From Coniochaeta sp. PMI_546 (Eukaryota > Ascomycota > Sordariomycetes > Coniochaetales > Coniochaetaceae): a stretch of DNA of 64,000 nt. Location of the stretch: assembly GCA_021432605.1 (NCBI GenBank), contig MU271144.1:2290606-2354605 (forward strand), read 5' to 3'. The position numbers and the translations under genes are program-made. How positions within the stretch are numbered: position 1 is the first letter of the stretch; the number at the start of each line of letters is the position of its first letter. The notes under the pieces were generated by a model. That model did not search any database and was not told the origin of the DNA. It was given only the letters and a program-made list of their open reading frames with translations. Of this stretch, positions 43,931 to 56,468 are shown in pieces.

Positions 43931-44638
43931 ACAGACATGGTGGTGTGATTTTAGTGTCTTTGAGAGATGTGTCACATCTAGAAGGTGATGTGAGCTCAAT
44001 AGCACTAAATGAGCGGCATGTAATCTCAGATTGAGCTGAACTTTTTCTTTGATATGACCAGGGAAGCCTAGAGATGATATATGTATAACAGTGAGGCTCA
44101 GTTTATGTCCATGACGGAAGAGCCTGGAACATGATATCAATTAGACCCCTACAATTTACATCTTGTGTCTGGTGAATTCTCGTCGCTGCCGCCCATTGCT
44201 CTCAGCCTTGTGTCCGAAAGTGGATTAGTGCGGCTGACGCCAGGCGCGACCGCGTCTTTTCTGGCAATTGATGTTCACTCAGGCGGCCCCTGCTCAAAAT
44301 GTTTACAGCCTCTCCACATTTTCTGGCCATCGCCAACCACTCTTTTGGAGCTTCACCTTCACGTCACCACCTGAAGAGAAAATCAAGCTCAAAAAAGCGT
44401 CACAATACCATCTTGCTCTGCCACTTTTTGCTCCCTTTGTTGTCTTTCTTTTTTTTTTTTTGGCGCATGCCCTTCATGCATCGATAGCAATAACGAAGTG
44501 CATCGCCATTCGTAGCCAGCTTCCACGTTCGGCGAAGAGCTACGACAAAGCTACCAACAGCTCCTCGCGCGGCCACTGAAACTCGCCCACATTGCGGAAA
44601 AGCTGACAGAGGAAGCGCAGAACGCGCAATCGTGGAAG
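43931..44638. other. intergenic stretch upstream of NUP170
   Basis: 708 bases. It holds a run of 13 T at 44449-44461, about 180 bp before the NUP170 start, which may be a dA:dT promoter element. No gene seen. Confidence 0.5.
44449..44461 (+). repeat. T homopolymer, 13 bases
   Basis: Thirteen T in a row upstream of NUP170. Likely a nucleosome-excluding tract. Confidence 0.85.
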
Positions 44639-47600
44639 ATGGCGACTTTCCAGCCGACAGCGACGCCGATGCGACAGGTACCAGGCGCATTCTTCAACAC
44701 TCCTGCTCCGACAAGAAACGATGCTGTCCGCCGTCGCCTCTTCAGTGACACACCTGGACCAGTCTCGAGCTCTCATACTGGAACAACATCTAGTGCTATT
44801 GTCTCTAGCTCGTCTGGAGGTCTCCAGTCCCAGACACAGGCCCAGGCAGCACCCTCCGAGGCATCTCTTCCCCCCATCCTTAAAGCGGCGAGAACTGTGA
44901 ACAATGTTTTGCAGCTCGACGAGAGCTTTCCTGATCTGGATTCCTACTGCAGACGTAAGGCACATTGAATACTCCCTCTAGCGTTACAGAAACATCCTAA
45001 CCCTTTGCTCAACAGCTGGAACGTCGTCCGATTACGATGTACTAAACAGCGACTCATGGGCTCCCTTTACCAAGACCCAGATGTACCCCATTCCCGACCA
45101 GATCTTCGAGAAATTGAACGGTGGCGAGGTTGTGACAAAGATGGGCTTGTTTGCTGAGATTAACCATGCCTGGGCTGCTATTGATAGCTCCCTTTTCCTC
45201 TGGGACTACACACATCCCAATCCCGAGCTGATTGGCTTCGAAGATTCAATCCACACCATAACTGCTGTGGCGCTTGTTCCACCAAAACCTGGTGTCTTCG
45301 TCAATACGATCACACACATCTTGGTCGTCGCGACGAGTGCCGATGTCATCCTCCTTGGCGTGTCTGCCGCGTCCACCCCGACTGGAGCAAAGACCATATC
45401 TCTGTACCAGACCAAGATGAGCGTGCACCGAGGAAGCACAGATATCAGCCTCATTGTTGGCAGCGCGACGGGCCGTATTTTCTTCGGAGGAGAGACCGAC
45501 ACAGATATCCACGAGTTATACTATCAGCAGGAAGAGAAGTGGTTTTCAAGTCGCTGCGGCAAGATCAACCATTCGCACCCGGGTTGGTCATCTGTCGTTC
45601 CTACCTTAGGTCCGATCGACTTTTTCTCGAGCCGCGAGCACGAACATCTCACAGATCTCGTTATAGACGATACAAGGAATCTGCTATACTCCCTGTCGTC
45701 CAAATCGACAATTCGGACCTACCACATGGACGGTCCGGATAAGCTGACACGGGCCATCGAGAAGACCAAGGAACAGTGTCTCCGAGACATTACACATATG
45801 TTGAGCCAGCGGTCGAGCCTCCTCCATGACCGTACGAATATCGTCTCGATCAGTCCTATCACTTCCCGCGAGGCATCCAAGCTTCACCTTATGGCGCTGA
45901 CCGACACCGGATGTCGCCTGTTTCTCAGTGCTACGAGCTCTGCATCATATATGCTTAATGCTTCGGCCAATCTGGCGCCCCAAAGTATGCAGGTGCAGTT
46001 CGTCAAGTTTCCGCCATCATCAGAGACTGCAGTTAGAGATCGACGGACCATCGGTGGCTTCAACGGGAGCGAGTCAGAGCTGGACATCAATTCAGAGCTC
46101 CTCAAGACCAGCATTTTTGGCCAGCGCTTCGCACCTGGCTACTTCTTCGGCTTGGTCAGGAGGGAGAAGAACCCCGGCTCAGACTTGTTGTTCGTGTCAA
46201 CTCCGGACACAGGGAGAATCAAGATGACCTCCCCCGCGTCGGCCCTGAAGTTTTACGAGCAAGCCACTTGGATCGATCTCGGCGAAAGCAACCGGGCGAT
46301 AGCTGTCGGGTGTATTACAAAGCCCTTCGCCGCTGCCAAGCAACCGCTGGGATTTGGAAATGAGCTTGCGGTACAATTCGATGATGTTGCGAGCGAATTT
46401 GCTATTCTCACAAACACTGGAGTGCATGTTGTCGGCCGGAGAAGACTTGTCGACATCTTCGCTTCCGCTATCAGGGGTGCCGTTGGAGATGAGGGTTTGG
46501 AGAGGGAGACACGGAAATTCATCAGCCGCTATGGCCGGGTTGAGACAATCTCCGCTGCCTTGGCCGTCGCTTGTGGCCAGGGGAGCGACCTCCGGACCGG
46601 CACGAGCAGAGCTGTGGACCAAGCCACCCAGGACCGGGCGAGGACGGCGTTCATCGACTTTGGTGGTCAACCCACGCTGTCCGAGACAGACGGCACCCAA
46701 ATCACGACCGAATCTGTCAAACTGTCTTCCCGTCACGACGCTCTCGCCTTGTACCTGACTCGACTTACACGGTTGCTTTGGAAGTCAAGAGTAGTTACAC
46801 TAGAGCAAGAGCCTGCTGGTGGGATCGCCGTCAAGTCCACGGTCCCTCTGACAAAACTTGCCGCAGTACAGGAGAACCTCGAGAGGCTCAGAAACTTCCT
46901 TGTCGCCAACAAAGGGGTCATTCAGGGCCTTTCCGGCCCCTCAGATCTTCAACGTGTCGCGAGCCGACAAGAGGAGATTGCTCTCCAGGCCGAACATCAA
47001 GCCCTCTACGCTCTTCAGCAACTAATGGAGAGCATCTCCGAGGGCATCTCCTTCGTCCTCATGCTCTTTGATGAGCGAGTTACTGACATATTTCTCCGCC
47101 TCGATGACACCTCTCGGCAAGAACTCAGAGACTTGACGTTCGAGAACTTATTCTCTCAAACGTCAGGTAAGGACCTTGCCAAGCGACTTGTGAAGGCTAT
47201 TGTTAATCGCAATATTGAGAGCGGTTCAAATGTTGAGACCGTTGCAGATGCTCTTCGCCGACGCTGCGGCAGCTTCTGCAGTCCCGATGATGTAGTCATC
47301 TTCAAGGCGCAAGAACAACTTCAACGTGCCACAGAGCAGACCGCGAATCCCAATGCGCTGCGAACCCTATTGAACGAGAGTCTGCGCCTCTTTGAGCGTG
47401 TCGCTGGTAGCTTGTCCGATGCTAACCTCAGAGGTGCTGTCGAACAATACATCAACCTCAAATACTACGCCGGCGCGATCCAATTGTGCCTGGTTGTCGC
47501 CCGCGAGAAGGATCGCGGAAATTCCGCGCTTGCTTGGGTTAACGAGGGCAAATCCGAGACCGATCCGAGGAAGAAGGCATTTGAGGAGAGGAAGCGGTGC

Positions 47601-49017
47601 TATGCTCTAATCCATGAGGTTATGAGCCGGCTCGACGCGGCCTCTCTTGCGGAACCAGAGACCATCGATGGCAGACTGACCTTGTCTGCAACTAAGAGGC
47701 TGGAAGCTTATGATGTCGTCAATAACTCTGATGATGAAGTCTTCCACTTCGACCTCTACCAGTGGTACATCGATCAGGACTGGACCGATCGCATCCTAGC
47801 GATTGATTCACCGCACGTTATAACCTTTCTCCGACGCCTCGCTAGCAAGGATCCTCGTCACGCTGATCTCCTTTGCCGATTTTACACTCATCGGAGCAGA
47901 TTCTTTGAAGCCGCACAGGTGCAAGCTGATCTCGCAAAGCACACCGAATTCACTATCGGGATCAAAGACCGTATCACGCTCCTGAGTCGCGCAAAGGGCA
48001 ATGCCAGCGTGACAACCACAGGCGTCAGCCGCCAACAGCAGCAACTGCTGAACCACGAGGTCACAGAGCTTCTCGAGATCGCACATATACAGGATGATTT
48101 GCTCGAGCGGCTCATGGCCGACGGCCGAATCCCACCTGACAGGCGAGACGAAATACGGAAGAGTCTGGATGGACCCATCCGGGATCTGACGGAGGTAAGC
48201 TTCTAGTAGACACTCAATGCACACGTGTGCAACTCTTACTGACATTTTGCAGCTCTTCAACAACTACGCTGACCAAGCCGGCTACTATGATCTCTGCCTG
48301 CTCATCTATCATGCCGCCGATTTCCACAACTCCCGCGTGATTGCCGAGACATGGGAGAACTTAATTATCAGCACCCACCATGAGATCGAGGAACGCCAGC
48401 AAATATGGGATGACTTCCGCGCCGGTAGGCCCATTCCTGCGGACATTGAGGAGCCCACCGCTCCACCTCCGCAGCCGTACGAGATGGTCTCGAGCCAAAT
48501 CCAGACTATTGCCCACCGCACATCGCTAGACAGCCTCATCTTCCCGATCGACACATTACTACCTATTGTGTGCAAATACGCGATCGAGCACGCCCAAGAC
48601 GCGTCGATCGGCGCGGATCCGTGCTGGCCAGTGCTGCTCTTCTTGCACCTCGGCGTCTCGCACACGCTCATTGTGCGCGTGCTCGAGAATATCTTCGACA
48701 ATCAGGAGGCGCCCTTCACCGGCCGGAGGAGGAAAATCATCGTCCAGTGGATCAATGTCGCTGTCGAAGCCTGGGTGCGCGAGGTCGAGCGACGGGGCGG
48801 AGCGCCCGGCGGGAAGGGTGGCGAGGGAGCGTTGGGCTCCTGGGTCACGGAGCTCCTTGGTCGGTGCGATGAGGCGCTTGGGCAGGTTGGCGGTGGTACT
48901 AGTCGTGGCGGTGGTGATGGGGAGGAGCTGGCTGAGACGAGGAGGAAGACCAGGTTGTTGATCAAGGCTGTTGGCAGCTTTTCTGCTTCGTCTGTCATGG
49001 GGAGCTTGTTCCGATGA
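44639..49017 (+). CDS. NUP170: nucleoporin Nup170/Nup157 (Nup155 family)
   Basis: Large inner-ring scaffold nucleoporin of the nuclear pore complex. Exons are 44639-44954, 45016-48194 and 48253-49017, giving 1419 aa, in the usual range. About 100 residues of Ser/Thr/Gln-rich N-terminus precede the beta-propeller, which begins around SYCRPGTSSDYDVLNS and KTQMYPIPDQIFEKLNGGEV. WAAIDSSLFLWDYTHPN and GLVRREKNPGSDLLFVSTPD are family motifs. The alpha-solenoid starts near residue 600 and runs to the end, including ALYALQQLMESISEGISFVL and LFNNYADQAGYYDLCLLIYH across intron 2. Both introns keep frame. The C-terminal Gly/Arg-rich patch is low complexity. Confidence 0.94.
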
Positions 49018-49713
49018 CGAGCTGAAGATGCTGGAGGGAGGAGTGTTCACTGCGCGCCAGGGCACTTGCGAAGAATGAAATTGGGTATTCTGCCACAAGG
49101 AAACGAACTCAAAAAGCATGGCCAGGTTGTAACGCGTCGGAGGTGGCTTCTACATGCCCACCACGTCTTGGAGTAGTGTTTTCGGTGGTATCTTGTACAT
49201 ATTAGAATTGTTTAGGACAAGGAATCACAGCGGACACAGGGCAAGGTTGAAGGCAGACACGGTCGCTTCTATGTCCCATCACTTCTTCGTTCTTCAGCCA
49301 CAACGCTTTGTTCAAATTGTGATCTGGTCCTCGCAAATAACGGGTGAGAAACCTGGGGTTCGTCCCTGAGAAACTATTATTATTCCGTAGGAGGTCAGTT
49401 CAAACCCGGTAATGGCCTTGGAGCAGCTTGACACGGTTGATATCAGTGACGTCCAGGTGGCGCTTTAACCGGCACGGTTATATTGCGCACCCGTGCTAAC
49501 CAAGCATTTATTGGTCTGGTTCTGAGATGAAACGTGTATAGTCCTGAACTGCAAGCTGTTATCAATTTCGTAGTTCTCGCGAGTGGTCACCTTCCCTGAC
49601 CGCCTTGACGACAGCGCGCAGAAGCGAGTTTGCACTCTGAGCGGTATGACCATAGTCAGACTTCAGTTTGAACCACATGAGGTGACTGATCTGCCCGTAA
49701 ATATTTCGAGACA
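49018..49713. other. intergenic stretch, nothing recognised
   Basis: About 700 bp between NUP170 and the SET-domain gene on the same strand. Nothing specific seen. Confidence 0.5.
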
Positions 49714-51172
49714 ATGTCGGCATGGAGACTCGCAGCCTTTACCGTGTCCTGCATGACAATGTCTTCAGCCACAGCATGCCTGTATAACCCAGTCGGACCC
49801 TTACGCCCAGGTAGGGATGACAGCATTTGCCACCATCCTATAGATGACACTTCCGGAACGTTTAGTCCATGGGACCACTCTCCTCGGTGCCTACGAACAG
49901 GACCTGGGCAGAACGAGACAGCTGCGAACATCACTCAAGGGGTGTACTGCCTCTACACCTCATCAGCTGCCCACTCCAGCCATGGAATTAGCATCGTCAC
50001 AACCCCAGAGCTAGCCTCGTCTCTCGTGGCCTCCAGCATCTTGTCAGAAACTCCGGTCTCACCCGTCTTCCAACCCCTTCCTAAGCCGGACGCATACCGC
50101 ATAGTCGACATAGCTGGCAAAGGCAGAGGCATGATCGCCACGAGGAAGCTCAAAAGAGGCGAGATCTCTATGGTCGAGTATCCTACTCTGCTACTGGGAG
50201 TCTCGTTTTTGAAGGACTCAAAAGCGCATCACAGGCGGAGATTGGTGAAGAGGGCTGTGGAGCAACTGCCGGAGGAGACGCGGAGGGGCGTGTATGAGCT
50301 ACACAGAAAGAAAGGGAACTACGTGCTTGATGACATTCTGGCGCCGAATTCTGTTAGTGTGCAGGTTACGGAGGAAGAGGGCTTCATGGGGCTGTTTTTG
50401 GAGTTTTCGGTAAGTTTGCCCTCGGTGAGGAGTGCGTTGTTGGGAAGGGGATGCTGATGTGGTGTGACTAGAGGATCAATCATGATTGTCAACCAAAGTA
50501 AGTGCTCCTGTTTGTTGTTTCCTATGCTTGGAAGCTGACGGGGATCGAGCGCACTGTACCGATTTTCGCCCAAGACACTGGCCCTTGAGGTCTTTCCGTA
50601 CAGGACCATCCAGCCAGGTGAAGAGATAACGGTGAGCTGTAAGTCTAGGTTTTAGGCTATCCGCAACAGAGGAAATCATGCTCAGAAATTGTCCAGACAC
50701 ACCCATAAGCATGCCGCGCCACCAAAGACGCGAATACCTCAGCCAGGTTTGGGGTTTCGACTGCTCTTGTTCGCTCTGCCGCTCGACCGACGAGGCAGAG
50801 ATCAGCGACTCCGACCATCGCCGTGAGCGAGTCGGAGAGTTGAGGGAGTCAGTCATGCAGGCTAGCAGCGAGCAGTACTTTGAGAATGCGCTGGTCATGG
50901 CTCACGAGTGGCTTGAACTTGGCGAGAAAGAGGGTATCCCACCTCTTCTCGCGGAGTACTACGACATTGTTGCCAGGTTGTCGTTTGACGTTGGTGACTT
51001 GCAGGATGCTAGGAGATATGCGCTGTTGGCGTTGGGTGCTTGGACAAAGTTTGGCAGTGTCGATGATACGGACCTGGAGGCTGCTAGGGAGTATGTTAGG
51101 GAGTTGAATCGGCTGAGGCGGGATGTGAAGTTGGAGAGGAAGGGGGTTGCAAACATGTTCAAGGATTCCTGA
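49714..51172 (+). CDS. SET-domain protein with secretory-type N-terminus
   Basis: Protein of 428 aa. Exons are 49714-50409, 50472-50497, 50550-50638 and 50697-51172. The N-terminus resembles a signal peptide (MSAWRLAAFTVSCMTMSSAT) followed by a Cys-containing segment. SET-domain parts follow: RIVDIAGKGRGMIATRKLKRG near residue 130 and the core RINHDCQPN at 233-241, carried almost wholly by a 26 nt exon. ALYRFSPKTLALEV and GEEITVSY come next. A post-SET-like cluster (GFDCSCSLC) and a helical tail (ALLALGAWTKFGSVDDTDLE) complete it. SET domains methylate lysines. This fungal family is mostly uncharacterised and may not act on histones. All three junctions were chosen to hold frame and these motifs. 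Confidence 0.85.
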
Positions 51173-51587
51173 GCCTCGCTTGTGTTGAAGGTCAGCCCAA
51201 AAACAATTGGAATTCGAGTTTGGCGCAGTCTTGTTTGCCTATTGTATCTTCAAGCCTAGAGGTACCTTATGTTTGTATAGCAAATGTCAAAACACACTGG
51301 AATGAAGCATATAAGCAATTGTTCTGGCGGAAGGTGCATTTGTATAAAGTGGCCGGGTGCCTGGCTGGCATTGTGTGAGTCCAAATTGGCGGGGCTTATT
51401 CTGATGTGCCGCAGCGACTCATTGCACTGATGGCCATGCTGTGTCATGACCGACCGTCATCTGCCTTCCCAAGTACAACCTGTCATGATGCAGCGACAAA
51501 CCACCCCTCGACTCTGCTAAAGTTTAGCACAGGCTACAACATCTTCAATTTTTGAGACTCCTATGGGGCGAGATTGAATTGTGCACA
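51173..51587. other. gap upstream of Zn2Cys6 gene
   Basis: 415 bases, same-strand neighbours. Nothing specific seen. Confidence 0.5.
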
Positions 51588-53359
51588 ATGCCCAGGACCA
51601 GCCGCGGTTGTTTGCGTTGCCGGCAGCGGAGGGTCAGAGTGAGTGCGACGCGGCTTTGCGCATCATTAAGCCCAGCTGATCACCCTGTACCAAGTGTGAC
51701 GAAACTCGACCGACTTGCCGCCGCTGCATCGGAAGAAATGAGGTTTGCGTGGGCTACAGGGAAGAGGCTGACCTGATCTTCCGTCACCAGACTGCGCAGG
51801 TTGTGGCAAAGGCAACAACAGCTCAGGCAAAACAGATTTCGGGCCCTGAGGAACCCAGGCCATCAGAGCCCGAAAGCTTGTCCAGTGGAAGCCGCACTCT
51901 TGTTAGGAGCGTATCCCTAGATTCTCTGAGTCTCGATAGCGCCATAACGACATCAACCATTCCAAAGCTGGGAGAGCAACCAGCGCATCAGCAACTCAGC
52001 GTCGGCAGCGATGAGTCGTTACAAGTTCAGGACCAGGCAGTCTGCAAATTCTTCGAGAAATATATCATGTATCCGGGCGAAAGCTCGAAATCAGGGTTTC
52101 TGGAGCATTTACCATGTCTCTTTGCGGAGGTGAACGTCGAAGGCAGGTACGCATTACGATGGGCTGTTCAGGCCGCTGCCCTTGCCGACGGGTCGCGTGA
52201 ATATTCAACCGGAGCTGGCCTTGCACAGCAAGCCTTGGACTGCTACGGCAAAGCTCTAGCAGCTTTACGTCAGTCTCTGAGCGAGAAGGGAAAGGTCCCC
52301 GACGACTACGATTTGATGACCATCGTTATTCTTGACTTCTTCGAGGTAATGTTCACAGAAGCACGATGAGCACCATCTGTTTTCTGACCAACATGGCTCC
52401 ACAGGCGCTTTTCTTGCCGGATGCTCGTCGAGGTGCCCATGTGCAAGGCATTGCTCATGTTCTCAGACTTCGCGGAACCCAGTTCAATGATCCCCGTGGT
52501 TGGAGTCTCTTCCGACTTGCCCATCATCAAATGGTTCGCTCTGTGCCTCACACTGAAAAGCTGTTTGACTTCATGCTAAAGCTTCACACAGCAAAAACAG
52601 CGACTGGCATTTCGACTAGCTCCTATGAAGGAATCTGAACCTCTGCTGGATCGACTCAGCGCCGATATGGACTACCTTCACCTCGAGAAGGACGTGCTTC
52701 AGATATCGACCGTGTGCGAACGGGCACGCAAGCTAGTCGAGGATCTGACTGACACCGACATGTCGGTCAGGCAAGTGGTAGACATTGTCCATGAAATGCA
52801 GGCGCTAGACCAAGCAGCCGTGAGCTGGCGACAGGGAGCCCAATGGGCCTTTACAACTCTACTAAAGGCTGAGTTGACTGGGAGCAGGCTTGTCGCGGCT
52901 GACTTCCCAGATCCTGTCCAGATTCATCCCGATATTTGGTCCGCGTACGAGTGGAACTACCATCGCGCAGCCAGGATCACCCTCCATGAGCAACTCTTGA
53001 CGTGTCTCCGTCGCGCGTCCACCGCTTCCGCTCACCTAGAGCAAAATGATGCCGCCGTGGTCGCACCATTGGTGGTTGAGTCGACGACTATCATACGCTC
53101 TCTTGCCGATAAGGTACTCGCTACCGTGCCTCAGTCCCTCGGAGACCTGGACAACAGTGGCCGAGTGCGAGATTCGACGTCCAGCCCTCCTAAATGTCGT
53201 GCCGTCGGTGCGTACCTGCTGCTGTGGCCAATCAAGGTAATCAAAGCAGCGCAGAGCAGCGCGTCTGAAGAGCAAAAACTTGCAGCCCAGTCCGTTTTTG
53301 AGAGGATTAGGGAGTATACGGGAGCTAGGTTGTATCTGGGGGATCTCAGCAACATATGA
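51588..53359 (+). CDS. Zn2Cys6 transcription factor
   Basis: Fungal binuclear zinc cluster regulator of 532 aa. Exons are 51588-51638, 51695-52345, 52405-52533 and 52592-53359. The first intron falls exactly between residues 17 and 18, inside the zinc cluster. The cluster is Cys8, Cys11, Cys18, Cys25, Cys28, Cys35 (spacing 2-6-6-2-6), and basic between the first cysteines (RQRRVR). A Ser-rich linker follows. The effector half contains FFEKYIMYPGESSKSGFLEHLP, then the family motif RGWSLFRLAHH joined to QKQRLAFRLAP, and ends in ARLYLGDLSNI. The donor of intron 3 (GTTCGC) is unusual; a second GT 9 bases on also keeps frame. The target genes are unknown. Confidence 0.85.
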
Positions 53360-54153
53360 GCTCGGCTCCAAAAATGGTGCTTCGCTCACATGTAGCACCA
53401 TCGGTGTTAACCACTTCGGATTTTAAACACTTTATGGCTTCGAAGCGGTAAGCTTATCAGAAAACTCGTTAGACTTTCCGCGACTGACGTCTTTACCATA
53501 GCGCTTAGCAAGCAAAAGCCGAGCTACTGGCAGCCCTTGGATTTGTCACTCAGGCGTCAATCCTATCATCAATGGATGACAAACGCCCAATTTCTCCCTT
53601 AACACCACGTTCTGGGTCGCTTCAGCTCCTTCAGCTAGGCACTACTGGGACATTACTCAGAGATATGCCGGGTGATATGCATGCGAGCGTTACTAATCGC
53701 CGGTTGTGACACGCCAGGATACCGCCTTTGCAACGATGCGGCCAGCGTTCCTTAATCCCGATGAGCACTACCCTGTCCGCGGTCGGCTGTAACATGTGTC
53801 GTCTAATCTAGGTTGACCTATGCCGCACATCTATCAACCTTGAAGCATGCAACTAGCCAGCCAACGCCTACTCGGCCCGGTCCAGGCTTACTTCTTATGC
53901 ATGATTTGCATGGTTCCGGCCTTAACGATCACCGACCTTCCATCCGGGCCCTGTTTGTCGGACCCTAGTCAAGTGAACACCATGCATGGTACGAGAATTA
54001 AAATCGCCTTGGTCTCTTATATAGGAATAAATACGAAGAAATACTACGACGAAGGCCAATCGGGGAACCGGGCGATTCTATGGATCAGTCAGCCTTTTCA
54101 TGGCTTCAAGAGTGCTATCATGGCCCCCTCACGACTTCCTCAACCACCAGAAG
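53360..54153. other. intergenic stretch, nothing recognised
   Basis: About 800 bp. Short frames only, no domain seen. Confidence 0.5.
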
Positions 54154-54160
54154 TATATAA
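54154..54160 (+). promoter_or_regulatory. TATA box upstream of SMP-30-like gene
   Basis: TATATAA about 710 bp before the ATG. A GTAAGT donor at 54355 would allow a spliced 5' leader. A pyrimidine-rich stretch with an upstream ATG (54423) fills the rest. Confidence 0.4.
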
Positions 54161-54866
54161 GGACAGTGCAAGAGATCCAGCACTTTGTCTGAGCGGACAA
54201 GAGACTATTCGGTAGGACGGTCTCGGACACTGTTCAGTGCCTTTGGCAACAGATATCAGTTTCGCTCGAGTCCCTGCAACCGATCTCCGTCACCTTTCAC
54301 AAATCCAGCCTTCACCACCTTTGCGAAGTAGGACACACATCATCTGTAGCACCAGTAAGTCTCTTTTAAGTTCACCTTTCGTTCTTACTTAAAATGCGGA
54401 AGTTGGACATAGTTCACCCGCCATGCACCAATACTTGTGCCCCGTGACTTCAAGATCTCGTTTGTGGCACTCTTCGATTCCCAGCCGCCTCTCACCTATA
54501 ACTCACCTCTACTCATCGATTCTATATACTTCGTCTGCTCTGGAGAATAAAAGCGATCCTTTCTATTACCGGATATTTACTGCTGGGGCTAGATCTCAAC
54601 ATAACTATCATCCGAACTCAACAAACTTACACGCAATTCCTTCATATCAACACCATTTGTCCTTGTTTACCCACAGCTTTCGCTCTCACTTGGCCCCTTC
54701 AACCCGAATTTACCAGTCTAACTTCAAGTTACCCTTCAACTTCTGATTACTCTTCCAACTTCTAGTTACTCGTGCAATCGGTCCTCTAGTCATTCCCTGG
54801 GCAAAGAGTCTTCTCCAGTGAACATTCCTTCGTTTCAAGTACTCAGAATCAGTTCCAGAATATATC

Positions 54867-55904
54867 ATGCTTCTTTGGGTGGCTTTTGCCCCGTTGTTGG
54901 CCTTTGCCATACCGGCGCCCGAGGCTCGGCATACGATCAACCTCCAGCTTCCGCACCACATCGTTCACCAGTTCCCCAACCACACCTGGCTGGAGAACAT
55001 TGTCGTCAAGTCCAACGGAGATCTTCTCGTGACGGCCCTGATCCCCAATGCAGCGTTGTATCAGATCTCCGACCCGTCAACATCCAAGCCATCTGTCACT
55101 CTAATACACAATTTCACCTGCGTCGATGGACTCCTTGGAATATCCGAGACGAAACCGGACGTCTTCGCTGTCGTGGGTGGCAACTTCACTTCTCCTGGAG
55201 TGCAGATCAACGGCAGCTTTTCGGCCTGGGAAGTCGACCTAAGCCGCGGAATCCACGAGTACAACGAGAAGAATCCCGCGATTGTCAAACTCATCACCGC
55301 AATCAAGCCCGCTGCTTTTCTGAACGGCCTCGAGACTCTCCCACACACTCCTACAACAGTCCTCACCTCTGATTCCACGCTTGGCGTCGTCTGGCGGCTG
55401 GACACAGTCACTGGCCACTTCAACAAAGCGCTGGACTTCCCTGAGATGAAAGTTGCTCCCGGCGCCCCGCTAGCCATCGGAATCAACGGCATCCGCATAT
55501 CCAAGGACACTCTCTACTGGACAAACAGCTTCGAGCGAACTATATACCGCGTCAAGGTCGACAAGAACGGGTCTGTGGCCGCTGGCGCCGCTGTCAAGAA
55601 GGTTGTGCAGATCGAGGAAGCGGCCTTTCTGGACGACTTTGCGATCGACAGTGACGGCATCATCTGGGTCATGGAAAATGTCGGCAACAGGTTGTTCGCT
55701 GTCCGACCGGATGGGAGCTATGAGCTTGTGGAAGGCAATGTTAATCAGACTACCGTTGCCGGTGACACGGCTGCCGCCTTTGGGAAGGGCAGGAAGGATC
55801 AGAAGACGTTGTATGTCGTGACCTCTGGGGCGCAAGCGGGTCCGGTGAATGGCTCCTACACTGAGGGAGGGAAGGTTGTTGCTGTTGATACCAGCGGTTT
55901 TTAG
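54867..55904 (+). CDS. secreted SMP-30/gluconolactonase-like beta-propeller
   Basis: Predicted secreted six-bladed propeller of 345 aa, single exon. Signal peptide MLLWVAFAPLLAFAIPAPEA. Blade motifs include WLENIVVKSNGDLLVTAL, PDVFAVVGGNFTSPG, NGLETLPHTPTTVLTSDSTL, GINGIRISKDTLYWTNSF and FLDDFAIDSDGIIWVMEN, the DG/W pattern of the SMP-30 family. The family includes lactonases and enzymes of secondary metabolism, and many fungal members have no known substrate. Several N-glycosylation sequons support secretion. It follows the Zn2Cys6 regulator on the same strand at about 1.5 kb, so a regulatory link is conceivable but unproven. Confidence 0.85.
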   Translation: MLLWVAFAPLLAFAIPAPEARHTINLQLPHHIVHQFPNHTWLENIVVKSNGDLLVTALIPNAALYQISDPSTSKPSVTLIHNFTCVDGLLGISETKPDVFAVVGGNFTSPGVQINGSFSAWEVDLSRGIHEYNEKNPAIVKLITAIKPAAFLNGLETLPHTPTTVLTSDSTLGVVWRLDTVTGHFNKALDFPEMKVAPGAPLAIGINGIRISKDTLYWTNSFERTIYRVKVDKNGSVAAGAAVKKVVQIEEAAFLDDFAIDSDGIIWVMENVGNRLFAVRPDGSYELVEGNVNQTTVAGDTAAAFGKGRKDQKTLYVVTSGAQAGPVNGSYTEGGKVVAVDTSGF

Positions 55905-56468
55905 GAAGACGAGGGTTTCTGCGGATACTGACCTCTGTTCTGTCACGTCTATCTCATCAATTGCTCGGCTCGTTTCTCTTTGTTGTGATCCGAACCAGAA
56001 GTGGAAATTGGGCAGTTCACGTTGGCATATGGTCATAAGTCTGGCATTAATGGCTGGCTTGCGAACAAGAACCTGCTTGAAGACAAGGTATTGAGCAGGT
56101 GTGGAAGCCGCTGTCTTGGACTGGTGTTGGAGAGGTCCGGCTTTCATGGGATCGTGTTGTCAAGTCACAAAGAGTATATAGTGAACACAGACGCCGCCTG
56201 ATCACCCCAGGTACCCAACCTCAAGATATATTGTGTCCTAGTGTTACTCGACCGGTGGGTGCCCTATGTTTTTCCAAAACCCAGCAAGAATAAACCAAAA
56301 GACGTCCAATTTGTCAGAACAGCCTGCATACCTAAGTCTACACTCAAGTCCTTCATAGAAAAGAGAAGATTCGCCATAAGGTGAGACCCGAGCGATAGAG
56401 ACCTCGAAAACAAGCACGCGAATGCTCTGCCAACATGTACTCGCAATGCGACAGTAGACTCGTTCTCG
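55905..56468. other. gap between convergent genes
   Basis: 564 bases between the SMP-30-like gene and the ankyrin end of the broken NACHT gene. Nothing specific seen. Confidence 0.5.

Noticed and set aside
49381-49420. GTTCAAACCC, a possible tRNA B box
   Set aside because: No matching A box or cloverleaf arms around it.
53847-54746. Two plus-strand frames before the SMP-30-like gene
   Set aside because: The second lies in the pyrimidine-rich leader and the first has no domain.
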